In this document: positions 26,977 through 35,308 of the stretch, piece after piece
How the letters are laid out: every line of letters begins with the position of its first letter
How positions within the stretch are numbered: the first letter of the stretch is position 1
Source of the DNA: Chloroflexota bacterium
Lineage (GTDB): Bacteria > Chloroflexota > Anaerolineae > JAAYEA01
Direction: 5' to 3'
DNA: 55,953 nucleotides
NCBI GenBank assembly: GCA_012689325.1
Contig: JAAYEA010000547.1
Coordinates: 1-55,953, forward strand
Made by a program: the position numbers and the translations under genes
The notes under the pieces: model-generated
Database searches by the model: none
What the model was told of the DNA's origin: nothing
The model's input: only the letters and a program-made list of their open reading frames with translations

Positions 26977-27770
26977 CCTCGATTGTAGGGCTAGTGGTCG
27001 CTGTCCTAGGGCTGGCTGGCTTGTGGGCCTATCACCTGAACGGCGCGAGCGGCCTTCCCACGCGAGAGACAGCTCGGGTGGTCGTCGTCACTGGCGTCAT
27101 CATCGCCCTGGCCAGCTTGCTGTGGTTGCCCGCCATCTCTTTCCTGCCGCCAGAGATGACGCTGAAACGCGCCCAAGAGGTGGCCGCCAAGGGACCCCTG
27201 CTGGAAGCTCTGAGGCTAGTGCCCGCCTTCCAGGCCAAGGTGGCGCTGCGCTACCCGCCGTCGGCCCACGCGGAGCAGCCCTTTGCGCGAGTGGAGCTGG
27301 AGGAGACGTGGAACAGCGCGAGGACTCGCCGCGGCTTTTCGGGATCCGACCTGTTGCGCCACGTGCCCATCACTGCCCAACCGCTGCGTTTTGGCCTCTG
27401 GCTCGCCTGCATAGCCTGCTTGCTTGGGTTGGCGGCGGTCGCGGTTGGATGGTTGTCCGCCGCGGATAGCGCCGAGTTGTGGATCATGGGCGTCAGCGGC
27501 GCGGCGGCGGTGCTGGCCCTGATCCTGCTGATCGCGCGCCTTCCGACGATGGACACCTTTGGGCTGCGCGGGGATCTGGGCGCCGAGTGGCTGGCGCTGT
27601 TGCTGGGGTCGCGCCTGGGCTTTGGTTTCTGGCTCATCTGCCTGGGGATGCTGTTGCTGCCGCTGGGAGGCGGCGGGCTGTTCCTGCTCCCGGCACCTGT
27701 GCGGAGGCTGCAGATGCAGCCTCCCTACCGTGGCCCGCGAGCGCGATCCAGGAGGTTTCGACTGCTCTGA
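26970..27770 (+). CDS. Polytopic membrane protein of unknown function (266 aa)
   Basis: A 266-residue protein with about five membrane helices: two near the N-terminus (VASIVGLVVAVLGLAGLWAY and a second ending WLPAISFLP), then a soluble loop of about 75 residues, then three more (LWLACIACLLGLAAVAVGW, LWIMGVSGAAAVLALILLI, GFWLICLGMLLLPLGGGGLF) and a basic tail RGPRARSRRFR. The start at ATG 26970 has GGGAGGAAG directly upstream and overlaps the previous stop codon, indicating coupled translation. A longer in-frame reading to 26853 would sit inside the previous gene and is rejected. No family recognised. Confidence 0.75.
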   Translation: MVASIVGLVVAVLGLAGLWAYHLNGASGLPTRETARVVVVTGVIIALASLLWLPAISFLPPEMTLKRAQEVAAKGPLLEALRLVPAFQAKVALRYPPSAHAEQPFARVELEETWNSARTRRGFSGSDLLRHVPITAQPLRFGLWLACIACLLGLAAVAVGWLSAADSAELWIMGVSGAAAVLALILLIARLPTMDTFGLRGDLGAEWLALLLGSRLGFGFWLICLGMLLLPLGGGGLFLLPAPVRRLQMQPPYRGPRARSRRFRLL

Positions 27771-27795
27771 AGTGGGGTGCCTTGCGGAGGCTCGT

Positions 27796-28077
27796 ATGCT
27801 GTCTGCGGATTGGCCGGTGCCGGGGTTCTGGGTGGCGCTATCTATCGGCGTTCTGGTCTTTGGCAGCGTCATGGTCGCCTTTCGCCGCGTCTTCTCGACG
27901 GATGACCGGGTGGTGCTCAAGTCTGGGGCGCTTTTCGCTGGCGCCGCCGGCGTCCTGACCACCCTGTACCTGTTGGAGAGGCCTGATATCCTGGACCGCT
28001 ACGCTTTGCAGATCGTGCTGGCGCTGTTGGGCCTGGTGCTGGCGTTCATCGCCCTGCTGCGCCGCCACGTGCGCTGA
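27796..28077 (+). CDS. Small membrane protein (93 aa, three TM)
   Basis: A 93-residue protein with three hydrophobic segments (FWVALSIGVLVFGSVMVAF, LKSGALFAGAAGVLTTLYLL, LQIVLALLGLVLAFIALL) and a basic C-terminal RRHVR. GCGGAGG at 27784-27790 supports ATG 27796. It lies 25 bp after one membrane-protein gene and 42 bp before another, consistent with one transcript. No function recognised. The earlier in-frame start at 27559 lies wholly inside the upstream gene and is rejected. Confidence 0.65.
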   Translation: MLSADWPVPGFWVALSIGVLVFGSVMVAFRRVFSTDDRVVLKSGALFAGAAGVLTTLYLLERPDILDRYALQIVLALLGLVLAFIALLRRHVR

Positions 28078-28119
28078 ATACCCGTCAGCAGGCCAGTTCT
28101 GTCGTCTGGGAGGAGAGCC

Positions 28120-28632
28120 ATGGGTTCCATCGAGCGCATCGTTTCGCTGATCCTGTTCGGCCTGATTCACGTCCTCGCCGTCTCCAGCATCATCGGCATG
28201 GTCATCTTTATTGTGGGGGTCATCACGGGGGAGGATGACGGCGTGGAGCGCCTGCTGCGGGCCGCGGCGGCCGCCGCCGGACTGCTCATCTACCTGGGCG
28301 GCAGAGCCTACGGGCTATCCATCCCCGACTTGATGGCCTCCGCGCTGGAGGTCACCAAGCCGTTGATCAAGGATTTGGTTAGCATTGTTGCGCCCTTGGC
28401 GAGCGGCAGCTTTGTGGCGTTCTTTTGCATCCAGACCATGAAACGCGATAGTGACATCGGCGCCAGGGGCATCGTCCTCTTTAGCGCCCTGGTCTTTACC
28501 ATGTTCTCGGATACCTATGCCGTGCTCGCCTCGCAGGCCACGCCCAACAACCTGGCCTTAGCCTTGCCCAATATCACCTTTGTATTGGGGGTGATCTTGT
28601 ACTCTATCTTTTCCTACAAGACCGGCTATTAG
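28120..28632 (+). CDS. Membrane protein of unknown function (170 aa)
   Basis: A 170-residue protein with about five hydrophobic stretches, including two near the N-terminus (SLILFGLIHVLAVSSIIGMV), LVSIVAPLASGSFVAFFCI and two at the C-terminal end (IVLFSALVFTMFSDTYAVL, ITFVLGVILYSIFSY). GGGAGGAGAG just upstream of ATG 28120 is a strong ribosome site. It belongs to the cluster of small membrane proteins that follows the tubulin-type operon. No catalytic motif or known family seen. Confidence 0.7.
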   Translation: MGSIERIVSLILFGLIHVLAVSSIIGMVIFIVGVITGEDDGVERLLRAAAAAAGLLIYLGGRAYGLSIPDLMASALEVTKPLIKDLVSIVAPLASGSFVAFFCIQTMKRDSDIGARGIVLFSALVFTMFSDTYAVLASQATPNNLALALPNITFVLGVILYSIFSYKTGY

Positions 28633-28699
28633 CGGAATCAGAAGGCGGCCTGCTGCTATTGCCTGGGCAGGGATCAGCCCCTATACGATCGGTAGGCAA

Positions 28700-28734
28700 G
28701 GACGTCACGCCGCTTCTTGCATCCGGACGTCACG
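28700..28734 (+). repeat. Direct repeat of a palindromic decamer in a spacer
   Basis: GGACGTCACG occurs at 28700-28709 and again at 28725-28734, each with the palindrome GACGTC, 25 bp apart (about 2.4 helical turns). It sits in the 284-bp gap before the next gene and may be a regulator site. No promoter boxes could be assigned nearby with confidence. Confidence 0.3.
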
Positions 28735-28916
28735 ACATCGCCTATCCGGCCGACACCGCGCGCCGGATGGGCGGAATCGGCACCCCGAATGAAGGGCACG
28801 GGTGGCCTATTGGGTAGTATCTGGGTCTGCAGGCGCTGTTGAGGTTGGCGGCGGGTTCGGAGATCCAGTCCGGACACGGAGTCATTGCAGGTTCCGGGGG
28901 AGGAGGTGGAGAGACC

Positions 28917-29369
28917 ATGTTGATGAATTATCTAGGGGGTGCGGTCATATCGGCCCTGATCGGGGCACTGGTCGTCAGCGTCATGGGGACCGCGTTTCGC
29001 AATATTCGACTTCCGATCAGGACGATGCCGAAGGATCCCCCCACATCGTACTCTACCAGGCTACGAGAGCTCGCAACCCAACTGGTCAAAGCTTCTAGCG
29101 ACGTCGACTGCCTGCTGGGCGAGATGTCGAGCGTGGCCTCGGAACGCCAGCAGTCCTTCGAGTCACTGCAGAACCGGATAGACGAATTGGCGCACCGCGA
29201 GAAGGAACTGAAGGATGTCTTGCAGCCGCTCGAAGGCAAGTGGCAGGTGATTGCCGACTATTTCGCACAACAGACCGAAAAAGAGGCGAAGGGCGACGCC
29301 TTTCGCGATTGGCTGCTCTTTTTCCTTGGCGCGATCGTCGGCGTGGTTACCCAGATCCTCGTGCGTTAG
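28917..29369 (+). CDS. Two-helix membrane protein with central coiled coil (150 aa)
   Basis: A 150-residue protein. An N-terminal hydrophobic helix (about 5-25, YLGGAVISALIGALVVSVMG) is followed by about 100 charged residues with heptad-like coiled coil (SLQNRIDELAHREKELKDVL) and a C-terminal helix (DWLLFFLGAIVGVVTQILV). AGGAGGTGGA at 28901-28910 fixes ATG 28917; a TTG-initiated extension to 28839 lacks such a site. The layout suits a membrane-tethered spacer or assembly factor. It is the last gene before the mobile debris at 29.4 kb and probably the end of the tubulin-type locus. Confidence 0.7.
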   Translation: MLMNYLGGAVISALIGALVVSVMGTAFRNIRLPIRTMPKDPPTSYSTRLRELATQLVKASSDVDCLLGEMSSVASERQQSFESLQNRIDELAHREKELKDVLQPLEGKWQVIADYFAQQTEKEAKGDAFRDWLLFFLGAIVGVVTQILVR

Positions 29370-29478
29370 GCTGGCCCGCTCCGTCCGTGGGGGTCCGCGC
29401 GCACGTGTGACCGGTGACTGCAGGACGCCCTTGTTTCTGTCTAGGGAAAACAGGTTCATCCGCAAATCCCGTGATGCC

Positions 29479-29950
29479 TCAGCTGCTCACCAGCACATGC
29501 GACTGCTTCAAGTTGTAGGCCAAGCAGACCAGACACCACTCTCCAGCTACCGCCAACTGGCCCCGCAGCAAGAACTGGCGGAAGCCCAGCGTTTCCTTGA
29601 TGATGCCGATGACTGGCTCCGTCGTGGATTTGCGCAAACCATGGATCCGCTTGCCGATGTCGGTCTCGAGTTTGCAGGTCATCCTGACGATCAGGCTCGC
29701 ATCTTGGAGCAGAGGCTCCGGCTTCTGAGCGAAGCGCTCTTGCCAGCTCTGGTGATGGCGGTCACGGCCGGTGGCAGTATAGGGTTCGATGCCCCGCACT
29801 GTCAGTGCCTCGACGTTGGTCGGGCTCCAGTGGCCATTGTCCAAAGCAGCCGCCTCGGGCTGAGGGTGGCATTGGCGCGCTTGGGTTTGTTTGCCGTATT
29901 CACAGGTCTGTCTATGATCTACACAGCAGTTGTATCTCCAGTGCTTTGCG
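29479..29950 (-). pseudogene. Remnant of an IS1182-like DDE transposase
   Basis: On the - strand the frame that ends at 29479 reads TTEPVIGIIKETLGFRQFLL and then GEWCLVCLAYNLK, the conserved C-terminus of IS1182-type transposases, preceded by DNGHWSPTNVEAL. Further upstream the same frame stays open and reads YNCCVDHR, a worn version of the YNAQ-AVD motif, but the two motifs are too close together, so an internal deletion has occurred. No start, no N-terminal part and no inverted repeats were found. Dead element. Confidence 0.7.
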
Positions 29951-30071
29951 CAGGCGCGCCGCAGGCAGTATGAAGCTACGGTGTTGCAGGGGCTACAATG
30001 CCGTAGAGGCGCGCGTTACGGTCCACGTGGTTTGCGGGTGCTGACCGTGACCGCAGGGGAGAAGCGCCTAG

Positions 30072-30105
30072 CGCAAGTCTTGTGCAACCAGACGCCGAAT
30101 TGGTT
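30072..30105 (+). repeat. Left terminal inverted repeat of the 1.9-kb IS
   Basis: Contains TTGTGCAACCAGA followed by CGCCGAATTGG; matches the reverse complement of the right end with several mismatches outside the core. Confidence 0.7.
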
Positions 30106-30182
30106 TTTTCTGCGAAAGTCTGAACTTTTACAACTGAACCCTGTTCCGCTACACTCTTGGCATCCTTGTGTGGAGGACTGCC

Positions 30183-31958
30183 GTGAGCGACAGCGAGACC
30201 AACGAACTCACTCACCATGCCATGCTCGTTGCCTGGGGCGAGTTTGCCCAAAGCGTCGGCCTGATCCAGGATATCGAGAGCGTGCCCTTGCGCCAAAAGA
30301 CGGTCACCCATCGGCCGCAGACCAAGATCCTGGAGTTCTTCGTCGCCATCCTGGCCGGCCTGGAGTATCTCAAGGATCTGAGCCGGTCCGCGCACCCGAT
30401 TGACCAGGATCAGGCCGTAGCGAAAGCCTGGGGACAACCGGCCAGGGCCGACTACAGCGGCGTTAGCCGTACGCTCACTTCTCTCCGACAGGAAGAGGCC
30501 GAACAAGTTACCAGCGTGCTGCACAAGATCACCAAGCTGATCCTGGACGAAGAAGTCCTGAAAGCCTTGCAGCTCTCCGGACGGCTGAGCTACGATGGCG
30601 ATCTCACCGGCCGGCCGGTGTCCAACAGCAGTACGACCTATCCGAATGTGGGGTATGGCCACATGGACGATGCCATTCGGCTGGGCTACCAGGCGGCAAT
30701 GGTCAGCCTGCACAGTCCCAGCTACAGCCGCTTGTGGTTGTCGGTCACGCCTCATCCCGGCAACACGGCTGCGTGTACGCAGGTCGAGGCCATGGTCCTG
30801 GCCGCAGAAGCCAAAACCGGCCTGCGCCCCTTGCGCCGGACAGACCAGCTCCAAGGCCGATTGCAGCGCGTCAGCCGGGAACGCCAGGGCCGAGAAGAGC
30901 AAGTGCAGGAGATCGAGACGAAGCTGGCCGCCGTGCAGGCTCAAGAGGTGGAAACCCGACAGCTGATTGACGAGCAGCGCGCTTGCGTTGCTACCCTCGA
31001 AGCAGAATACCGAGAGAAACCGCGACCGGAGCGACCGTACAGCAAACTGGGACGGGCGCGGCACAAGCTGGGTGTGCTGGAACGGCGACAAGCACGGCTG
31101 GCGAAAAAGGCTCCCAAGCTGGAGGAGCAACTTGCTCGCCGCAAGGTGAAGCTTGATGTTTGCCAGGCTCAAGAATCACTACTGCAGCAGCGACTGGGGC
31201 AGTTCGAGGCAGACAACCGCACGAACCGATATCCGATCCAGGCGGACTTTCGGCTGGACGCGGGGTTTGGCGTGAGGGAGAATGTGGCCCTGCTGATCGA
31301 AATGGGTTACGAAGTATACACCAAACCGTATGCTGACTGGTTGACACCTCGGCTCAAGCGTCAGGCATCTGGACGGAGTGACTGGACGCGGGTGGGTAAG
31401 AACGCGGAGATGATCGCCTGGAAGGCCACAACGTTGCGTGATCTCCCGTACCCACTCGATGTGGCATTGGAGCGCTTCTGGGTCGGTGATAAACAAAAGC
31501 ACGCCACACTCCTTCACTTCGGCACCGATCCGGTCACCGCCGACCTGACCGCCTGGTTCAATGGCTACAATGCGCGTCAGACCATCGAGGCGGGCATCAA
31601 AGAAGGGAAGGGCGTGTTCGAGATGCACCACCTGAAGGTTCGGTCTGCACCCGCACTCTACCTACAGGAGCAGTTTGCCGTCTTTGCCGCCAACTCGGTG
31701 CGCTGGGCGGCGCATTGGCTGGCGACACAGTGTCCCCGGCTCCCAGCGGGCTGGCAGGACACGGCGCAGCCGAAGGTGAAAGAGCAGGTCAAGGTCGGAG
31801 CGCACACCTCGGCCTGGGTCAACTGGCAGGAACAGGGTTGCTTGTTAAGGTTCACGGACCACAGCGTCTTTGCTGGTCGGTCCCTTAAGCTGGAAAGGTG
31901 CTGGACGGTGCAACTGCCGCTGCCTTTCGCTGAAAGTTCATGTTTTGGCCATTATTAG
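30183..31958 (+). CDS. IS4-superfamily (IS1380/IS1634-like) transposase
   Basis: A 591-residue DDE transposase. The first catalytic Asp lies in LSYDGDLTGRPV (about residue 137), the second in ADFRLDAGFG (about residue 356), and the Glu in YNARQTIEAGIKEGKG (about residue 470), which has the Y-x-x-R-x-x-x-E-x-x-x-K pattern of the IS4 superfamily. Long helical/coiled insertion between the first and second Asp (residues about 215-340) explains the large size. Start GTG 30183 is preceded by GGAGG at 30172-30176; the in-frame TTG at 30168 lies upstream of that site. The gene fills the IS between its inverted repeats. Exact IS family is uncertain; transposase identity is secure. Confidence 0.85.
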   Translation: MSDSETNELTHHAMLVAWGEFAQSVGLIQDIESVPLRQKTVTHRPQTKILEFFVAILAGLEYLKDLSRSAHPIDQDQAVAKAWGQPARADYSGVSRTLTSLRQEEAEQVTSVLHKITKLILDEEVLKALQLSGRLSYDGDLTGRPVSNSSTTYPNVGYGHMDDAIRLGYQAAMVSLHSPSYSRLWLSVTPHPGNTAACTQVEAMVLAAEAKTGLRPLRRTDQLQGRLQRVSRERQGREEQVQEIETKLAAVQAQEVETRQLIDEQRACVATLEAEYREKPRPERPYSKLGRARHKLGVLERRQARLAKKAPKLEEQLARRKVKLDVCQAQESLLQQRLGQFEADNRTNRYPIQADFRLDAGFGVRENVALLIEMGYEVYTKPYADWLTPRLKRQASGRSDWTRVGKNAEMIAWKATTLRDLPYPLDVALERFWVGDKQKHATLLHFGTDPVTADLTAWFNGYNARQTIEAGIKEGKGVFEMHHLKVRSAPALYLQEQFAVFAANSVRWAAHWLATQCPRLPAGWQDTAQPKVKEQVKVGAHTSAWVNWQEQGCLLRFTDHSVFAGRSLKLERCWTVQLPLPFAESSCFGHY

Positions 31959-31989
31959 CAGTTTGGCCTCTGGTTGCACAAAAGTTAGG
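31957..31989 (-). repeat. Right terminal inverted repeat of the 1.9-kb IS
   Basis: On the + strand it contains TCTGGTTGCACAAAA, the complement of the left-end core. It begins at the transposase stop codon. Confidence 0.7.
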
Positions 31990-32193
31990 CTAGCCAACCC
32001 GAAACGTGCAACTAAGGAGGTCGGGGGCGAGCAGATGCTCTGGTGCACGACGGCAGGGGAGGCGGACGAGCAAGAGACCTCACGGATCCCATCTGGCGCA
32101 TGTCGGGGATGGAGACGCGGCAATGGCTGGTGTAGGGTCGAATATGGTTTGTCGGTGACCGTGAGTGGGTACGCTCCCAGGCATTGCTGGGGA

Positions 32194-32223
32194 TTGAGTC
32201 GAACTCCGAGGTTGAAGTATACA
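32194..32223 (+). promoter_or_regulatory. Candidate promoter for the HerA/toxin operon
   Basis: TTGAGT at 32194-32199, an 18-bp spacer and TATACA at 32218-32223, with a ribosome site GGAGAGGAGAC at 32240-32250 directly downstream. The rest of the 260-bp stretch after the IS (31990-32251) shows no gene I can support. Confidence 0.4.
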
Positions 32224-32251
32224 CACTTCCGGGCTCTTCGGAGAGGAGACC

Positions 32252-32386
32252 ATGATGAGCGGATTTCGTGCCAGAAGCGACGGTGTCAGGGCGTATCGCA
32301 TCGGTACCCTATCCTGGTGCGCCTGGGCGGCACATTCTTGGGCCAAGACCCATGATTTGCCTCTTCAGCCCGTCTGGGGGGCCTGA
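32252..32386 (+). CDS. Small hypothetical leader ORF (44 aa)
   Basis: ATG 32252 follows a good ribosome site (GGAGAGGAGAC) and the frame reads 44 codons to TGA at 32384-32386, two bases before the ATG of the HerA-like gene. The peptide (MMSGFRARSDGVRAYRIG, then Trp-rich) has no known motif. It could be a translated leader coupled to the ATPase gene. Evidence is only spacing and ribosome site. Confidence 0.35.
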   Translation: MMSGFRARSDGVRAYRIGTLSWCAWAAHSWAKTHDLPLQPVWGA

Positions 32387-32388
32387 CC

Positions 32389-35307
32389 ATGGGACCAACC
32401 CTACCATTCGTTCACGTACAAGGCCCCGACGTGTGCTATGGCAGTTCCCGTAACCCGCACGAGGCAATGCTAGGTTATCACGCCTTCTTTGTCACTCTTG
32501 TTCCCTTCGTCCCGAGTTTCCTGTCTGATGATTTCACACGCATGATAACTGGCGAGACCAGCCGCATCAAGCTGATCGTAAGCCGCCAAATTCGCTTCCT
32601 GAATGACCTTAGCAGTTGTAGGTCTGATGCCGTGGAAACGTTCGATTTGCGTTTCGTGTCGGTCCCTCAGCCTGGTCAGCCGTTCAATCGTCTTCGCATC
32701 TTTTTCATCGGGAAGGTTTTTCACGAGAACAGAGGCGAAGCCGAACTGCGAGCGGTTGATCTGTGGAGGAGGTTCTGTAGCCACTTTCCGCTGGAGGACC
32801 CGTTCAACTATCCGCTCCAGACAATTACTGGTGAAGGCCAAGTCGGCGGACAAGCTATTCCCTCTGACCAAGATCTGTTCCAGCTCGCCTTGCGGCCGAT
32901 CACGCTGGGCAATGAGCTTCGGCCTCATCTGATCGAGATCCGCAAATACGAAGACCGTGATCCGATGCTGGGCAGGACCGACGACGCGCCGCAGGAGCAG
33001 TATATCGGGTACTATCCACACCCGTTTCGACCTACGATTGACTTCAGCGCCATGTCGCGGTTCCTGGAAACCTTTACGAAGCAGCCGCAGAAGTGCGTGG
33101 TCAGCGTCTGCCTTCGGCCGACAACGCTCTCCCCAAGTGAACAGCAGAACATTCACCGTATGATGCAACACTACCAGCGTTTGTTGGCCAGCGCGGACGA
33201 AGCGAAGAACTGGCTGGCCCTCTATCGCTCCGAGCGGTTCGACGACATCAGGCGCACTTTTGAGCCCATCATCAACCAGCGCAACCACTTGTTCACCGTC
33301 AAAATCCAGATCCTTGGCGAAAGACAGGTCCCCTATGATGTGGTGGCCGCGCTTGGCTCCGAGATCATGAACAACTCGACGCCAGAGCCGAGGCTCTGGG
33401 CAGAAGTTCAACCGAAAACAGACGAGGAGGCAGCGACGGCATGGAAGAACTTTGAGCTAATGGAGTACCGTCCTTGGCAGCGGGCAGATACCGATTCCGC
33501 ACTGTGGCGCTTGTCCTCTCTGGTTACCAGCTATGAGGCCGTAGGTGCCTTTCGTCTTCCGGTTCCGCCAGAGAGCGGACACATGCCAGGAATTGGTGTG
33601 CGCGACGAACCGTTTGTCATGCCTGCCGAGCTAGCTACACCCCAGGCGAGCAAGATTCGCGGCGACGTGCATGTGTCCATCGGCAGAATCATCCATCGTG
33701 GCACGTTGACTGAGACCGACTTCTACATATCGTTATCACAGCTGAAGCGGCATTGCCTGGTCTGTGGAAGCACGGGCAGCGGCAAGACAAACACTTGCCT
33801 TTATCTCCTGACAGAACTATGGCGCACTGCTCAGATCCCGTTCCTGGTGATATATCCGATAGACAAACCTGATTATCGCCTGCTCCAAGCTGATCCTAGC
33901 GTGCGTGATCAGTTGTTGATCTTTACCTTGGGCGACGACACAACCAGCCCGCTCCGCTTCAATCCATTTGAGGTGCCGCCGGGAATTCTTGTGCGAACCC
34001 ACATTAGCCTGCTGATGCGTGCCTTCTCCGCGGCCTTCTCCATGTGGGATCCTCTGCCCGCCGTCTATCGAGCGGCATTGCGCAGGGCATATGAAGAAGT
34101 GGGCTTCAAAGATTTGCGTGTGGCAAAGGGTGGGGATCCCGGCACCTCCGCCCCATTGCTGTGCAGATACTACGAACTGCTGGTCGAGACCGCTGAGCAG
34201 ATGACGCGCGATTATGGCCGTGAGGCCAAGGGTAACATCCGCCAAGGGTCTGAAATCCGCATGCGCGACCTATTGCAGAATGCGGGGCATGTGCTGAACG
34301 TGCGTGAGGGCGTTTCATGGGACCACATCCTCAAGCATCCGACGGTGATGGAGCTTGGCCGTATTGGCAGCACGGAAGATAGTGCGCTGGTTATGGGCTT
34401 CCTGCTCATGTCGCTCACGTCGCACCTCGCAAGTCGCCGCAAGCGCGAGGACCAACCTGAGCAACACATAACCCTGATTGAAGAGGCCCACCGGCTGATG
34501 TCAGTCAGAGGTAGCGGTGGTAGTGATGTCCTGGCTGACCCTCGCGCCAAGGCGAGCGAAGACTTTGCCAACATCCTGGCGGAGGTGCGTGGCTTTAACG
34601 AGAGCATCTTGATCGCAGAACAGATCCCAACCGAACTCGTTTCTGGGGCGATTGGAAACACCTATGTGAAGATCATGCATTGGTTAGAGGAACAGCACAG
34701 CTTCGAGTTGTTTGCCGACATTCTCAGTCTGAATAAACAGCAGCGCGAATACGCCCGAACGCTGCCCACCGGACAGGCTATCGTGCGCGGGCTAAATGGA
34801 CGACCAATGTTGATCAAGGTCCATGACTATCTGAATAGCTTTCAGCACCCTGATGACACACCGGTGATTGACGATTCCGATGAAGCCGTGCGCTCGTTCA
34901 TGCAGGGACAGCTTGCTCGACATCAGATGAGCCTGGCGGAGCCCGTGCCCTTCTCGATTGGTGCATCTGCGAAACAGGGAGGTGCCGGATTTTCCGGATG
35001 GAATACCGAGGCCTGCAAGTACTGCTGGCAGCCGTGCATATATCGCAGCCAGGTCCCCTTGCGCATGGACAGCCAGAAAAAGTGGGACGATATGCTTCCT
35101 GATCTGATGAGGACCGAAAGATGGGACGAGATGCAGGGCGCCGTTGAGAGGTTCCTTGATTCTCTAGGTCTGTCGAGCGCAGGGCCAGGGCATGTGTACT
35201 GCTACCTTGCCTTTCTTGCCAGCCTTACCGAACAGAACCTTCATGCACCCAAGATGCAAGCGGCACTGCGTCACTTCGGTCGGACTGAGCAACGCATGGG
35301 AGGCTAG
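32389..35307 (+). CDS. HerA/FtsK-type ATPase (DUF87-like)
   Basis: A 972-residue protein. A poorly conserved N-terminal half (about 1-400) leads into a P-loop ATPase. A beta-rich HAS-barrel-like segment (DVHVSIGRIIHRGTL) precedes the Walker A motif GSTGSGKT at 460-467; the Walker B region is ITLIEEAHRLM near 695-705, followed by FANILAEVRGFNESILIAEQ and IVRGLNGRP, typical of HerA-like hexameric pumps. Such enzymes move DNA or protein through a ring; here the partner may be the downstream nuclease toxin or phage DNA. A cysteine cluster near 880-890 (CKYCWQPC) may bind zinc. It is followed after one base by the toxin-domain gene (stop 35307, start 35309), so they are one transcript. Base composition is lower in GC than the flanking regions, suggesting transfer. 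Confidence 0.85.
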   Translation: MGPTLPFVHVQGPDVCYGSSRNPHEAMLGYHAFFVTLVPFVPSFLSDDFTRMITGETSRIKLIVSRQIRFLNDLSSCRSDAVETFDLRFVSVPQPGQPFNRLRIFFIGKVFHENRGEAELRAVDLWRRFCSHFPLEDPFNYPLQTITGEGQVGGQAIPSDQDLFQLALRPITLGNELRPHLIEIRKYEDRDPMLGRTDDAPQEQYIGYYPHPFRPTIDFSAMSRFLETFTKQPQKCVVSVCLRPTTLSPSEQQNIHRMMQHYQRLLASADEAKNWLALYRSERFDDIRRTFEPIINQRNHLFTVKIQILGERQVPYDVVAALGSEIMNNSTPEPRLWAEVQPKTDEEAATAWKNFELMEYRPWQRADTDSALWRLSSLVTSYEAVGAFRLPVPPESGHMPGIGVRDEPFVMPAELATPQASKIRGDVHVSIGRIIHRGTLTETDFYISLSQLKRHCLVCGSTGSGKTNTCLYLLTELWRTAQIPFLVIYPIDKPDYRLLQADPSVRDQLLIFTLGDDTTSPLRFNPFEVPPGILVRTHISLLMRAFSAAFSMWDPLPAVYRAALRRAYEEVGFKDLRVAKGGDPGTSAPLLCRYYELLVETAEQMTRDYGREAKGNIRQGSEIRMRDLLQNAGHVLNVREGVSWDHILKHPTVMELGRIGSTEDSALVMGFLLMSLTSHLASRRKREDQPEQHITLIEEAHRLMSVRGSGGSDVLADPRAKASEDFANILAEVRGFNESILIAEQIPTELVSGAIGNTYVKIMHWLEEQHSFELFADILSLNKQQREYARTLPTGQAIVRGLNGRPMLIKVHDYLNSFQHPDDTPVIDDSDEAVRSFMQGQLARHQMSLAEPVPFSIGASAKQGGAGFSGWNTEACKYCWQPCIYRSQVPLRMDSQKKWDDMLPDLMRTERWDEMQGAVERFLDSLGLSSAGPGHVYCYLAFLASLTEQNLHAPKMQAALRHFGRTEQRMGG

Positions 35308-35308
35308 G

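Larger units (their letters stand above)
30072..31989 (+). mobile_element. Complete insertion sequence of about 1.9 kb (IS4-superfamily type)
   Basis: Imperfect terminal inverted repeats of about 33 bp flank one transposase gene; both ends share the core TTGTGCAACCAGA. The tetranucleotide CTAG borders each end (30068-30071 and 31990-31993), a possible target duplication, although CTAG is palindromic and so weak evidence. The transposase frame is intact with recognisable D, D and E regions, so the copy may be active. It landed between a dead IS1182-like remnant and the HerA/toxin operon. Confidence 0.75.

Noticed and set aside
31870-32355. Open frame spanning the IS end
   Set aside because: It begins inside the transposase gene in another frame and crosses the inverted repeat; a random frame.
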